Below, one piece after another: positions 5,580 through 6,790 of a DNA stretch of 6,790 nucleotides. Both the position numbers and the translations under genes were made by a program. This DNA comes from Desulfobulbaceae bacterium (GTDB lineage: Bacteria; Desulfobacterota; Desulfobulbia; Desulfobulbales; Desulfobulbaceae), in NCBI GenBank assembly GCA_030633145.1, contig DAOVTM010000220.1, positions 1 through 6,790 of the forward strand, in the 5' to 3' direction. Below the pieces are notes generated by a model. That model saw only the letters and a program-made list of their open reading frames with translations, did not search any database and was not told the DNA's origin. Position 1 is the first letter of the stretch. Each line of letters opens with the position of its first letter.

Positions 5580-6572
5580 TTATGCTTTTTTATAGCCTTG
5601 TTTCGGGTTTCTTGGCTTATCTGGAAATCTCATAATAATCAACTCTTGCTCCAGAGCCGGTTTAAGATAATTTTTTCTGAAAGTGGCTTTATGGGACAAG
5701 TTTAGTTTTTGCATAATCTCTGTGCTGCTCATCCAGCTATAACCTATAGCCAATAATAGTTTTTTTACTTGGTCGGTTACTTGGTCGCCTGCTTGGTCGG
5801 TTATTTGTTTGGTTATCGAGACAGCCTCCTGAATTGACTGGAGTATAACTTGTAGTATAAACTCCACAAAAATCGTACTTTCGCCATCTCTACCAGATTC
5901 CTCCAGGGTACGATAATACTCCTGTTGATGATCCCTGATCACACTTTCCATTGGCACAGTTTGCAACAGGGGTTTCCATTTGCTTAAAATAAGCGTCTGC
6001 CACAGTCGTCCCATGCGCCCATTACCATCTATAAAGGGGTGGATGAATTCAAATTCGTAATGAAAAACACTACTGGTAATTAAAGGGTGTTCCTCCGTGT
6101 ATTTTAACCAGTCAAACAAGTCAGCCATCAAACCGGAAACCCTGTTTGCAGGGGGCGCAATATGGGTAACTCCTTTTTTCCCCTGAACACCGACTGCTTT
6201 AGTGCGAAATTGTCCGGCATGAGTCAATATCTGACCCATCATCAACTGATGCGCATTGAGCAGATGTTCCATACTGTTGCAATCATAGTGCTGAAGCTGC
6301 TCATAAACTGCTATAGCCCCTTTTACTTCGGCTATTTCCCAGGGGGTGCCAAGTACTCTTTTTCCTTCCAATATAGCTGTTACTTTCTCTTCGCTAAATG
6401 TGTTTCCCTCTATTTGCAGCGTGCCGGTGATAGTTTTGATCTTGTTCGCTCTGCGTAATTCCGGCGTATTCAGTTGTGCTTCTATCGACTTGATCTCTCC
6501 TATCATCTCAGCAATTTCAGTGAGAAGATGAGTTATTTTTGTTGTAACGCAATAGGGTGGCGTATAAATCAA
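5580..6572 (-). CDS. Fic-domain protein adenylyltransferase with C-terminal winged-helix-like region
   Basis: This is a 330-residue Fic/DOC protein. Fic enzymes usually transfer AMP from ATP to hydroxyl side chains of target proteins. The catalytic motif HPFIDGNGRMGR is complete at residues 178-189, with H178 as the base. An inhibitory motif T51-L-Q-I-E55-G56 precedes it, placing the protein in the class with an N-terminal autoinhibitory helix, whose Glu blocks productive ATP binding. THIAPP near 136-141 is the target-docking flap. Residues about 253-269 are a degenerate repeat built on D-Q-V-T, and about 270-330 resemble a winged helix (STEIMQKLNLSHKATFRKNY), suggesting DNA or partner binding. 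The start is TTG: GAGG lies 7 nt upstream, an in-frame TGA lies 4 codons upstream, and related proteins begin with a similar M-x-Y-T/N-P-P sequence. The next in-frame ATG is at residue 23. The target is unknown; no antitoxin gene is adjacent. Confidence 0.92.
   Translation of the reverse strand: MIYTPPYCVTTKITHLLTEIAEMIGEIKSIEAQLNTPELRRANKIKTITGTLQIEGNTFSEEKVTAILEGKRVLGTPWEIAEVKGAIAVYEQLQHYDCNSMEHLLNAHQLMMGQILTHAGQFRTKAVGVQGKKGVTHIAPPANRVSGLMADLFDWLKYTEEHPLITSSVFHYEFEFIHPFIDGNGRMGRLWQTLILSKWKPLLQTVPMESVIRDHQQEYYRTLEESGRDGESTIFVEFILQVILQSIQEAVSITKQITDQAGDQVTDQVKKLLLAIGYSWMSSTEIMQKLNLSHKATFRKNYLKPALEQELIIMRFPDKPRNPKQGYKKA
5768..5815 (-). repeat. Four degenerate 12-bp tandem repeats inside the Fic gene
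   Basis: Four units of 12 bp related to cttggtcggtta (plus strand) lie end to end. They encode a four-residue repeat of the D-Q-V-T type between the Fic domain and the winged-helix-like tail. Because the unit is a multiple of three, gain or loss of copies would change linker length without breaking the frame. The third unit matches the first exactly, the second differs in its last four positions, and the fourth is the most divergent. Confidence 0.8.
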
Positions 6573-6583
6573 AATCTTCCCTC
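6570..6583 (-). promoter_or_regulatory. Ribosome binding site that fixes the TTG start of the Fic gene
   Basis: On the minus strand GAGGGAAGATT precedes TTG, giving a GAGG core 7 nt from the start codon. No ATG or GTG lies in frame between the upstream TGA and residue 23, so this site decides the TTG start. Confidence 0.65.
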
Positions 6584-6667
6584 AGCAGCTAATCCCAATA
6601 CCCGTGAATGAATAACATTACTTGAAAATTATGGCTCTGGTTTACCGTTTTTATCCTTCTGGGCTGG

Positions 6668-6790
6668 TTAGTTGTGATGATGCCCATAATCACCAAGAAA
6701 AAGCTCATGGTACTCCTTTTCCTGGAGGTGATTATGGAGTAATGCCGTTAATTGGTCAACCAACCCGGTAATCTCCTCATCGGTAAGGCG
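6668..6790 (-). CDS. Unrecognised protein, C-terminal fragment, His-rich tail
   Basis: Forty codons enter from the right edge and end in TAA. The visible peptide starts RLTDEEITGLVDQLTALLHN and ends GDYGHHHN, with six histidines in the last 23 residues. The first part looks like an amphipathic helix with regular Leu/Ile spacing (TDEEI, LVDQLTALL), and codon use looks ordinary, which supports real coding sequence. The clustered histidines could bind a metal ion, but the rest of the protein is outside the window and I do not recognise the family. The stop lies 95 nt before the Fic start; that gap holds a clear ribosome site for Fic but no convincing promoter or terminator. Confidence 0.6.
   Translation of the reverse strand, partial: RLTDEEITGLVDQLTALLHNHLQEKEYHELFLGDYGHHHN

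Noticed and set aside
6573..6667. Possible promoter upstream of the Fic gene (CATAAT near-consensus -10 box)
   Set aside because: No matching -35 box is found at 16-18 nt spacing, so I do not call a promoter in this gap.

Overview
All recognisable genes in this window lie on the minus strand, so transcription runs from position 6790 towards position 1. The gene content suggests a bacterium, plausibly a Desulfobacterota-type (deltaproteobacterial) anaerobe. The clues are a long UbiD-family decarboxylase of the kind found in delta- and epsilonproteobacteria and a CDP-alcohol phosphatidyltransferase with an unusual active-site spacing. This assignment is inference, because no rRNA or other strong taxonomic marker is present.

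Layout in transcription order. (1) 6790-6668: the last 40 residues of an unrecognised His-rich protein, cut by the window edge. (2) 6572-5580: a Fic-domain adenylyltransferase with an N-terminal inhibitory motif, a tandem-repeat linker and a C-terminal winged-helix-like tail, starting at TTG. (3) 5547-5029: an Ogt-type methylated-DNA-protein cysteine methyltransferase. (4) 4965-3688: an ABC/RecF-like AAA ATPase of the COG4637 type, broken by one in-frame amber codon at 4206-4204. (5) 3694-3248: the remains of its partner gene, probably a small TOPRIM/DUF4276-like protein. Its start overlaps the ATPase stop, but its three recognisable pieces lie in three different frames. (6) 3261-2581: a membrane CDP-alcohol phosphatidyltransferase. 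(7) 2584-1940: a secreted START/SRPBCC-fold protein overlapping the previous gene by ATGA. (8) 1909-137: a UbiD-family decarboxylase. (9) 133-1: the N-terminal S4 domain of an RluB/RsuA-type pseudouridine synthase, starting 3 nt after the UbiD stop and running off the window.

The window falls into two parts. Genes 6 to 9 form a tight, coupled operon with overlaps or short gaps, and the left end looks GC-richer; its members point to membrane lipid or quinone metabolism plus rRNA modification. Genes 2 to 5 look AT-richer and accessory in type: a Fic protein, an alkylation-repair protein and a decayed ATPase/TOPRIM-like pair reminiscent of OLD- or PARIS-type defence modules. The most interesting points are the decay of that pair (or, less likely, recoding within it) and the little-studied grouping of CDP-alcohol phosphatidyltransferase, START-domain protein and UbiD. 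No rRNA, tRNA, CRISPR array or insertion sequence was seen, and no stretch over 300 bases lacks a gene or gene remnant.
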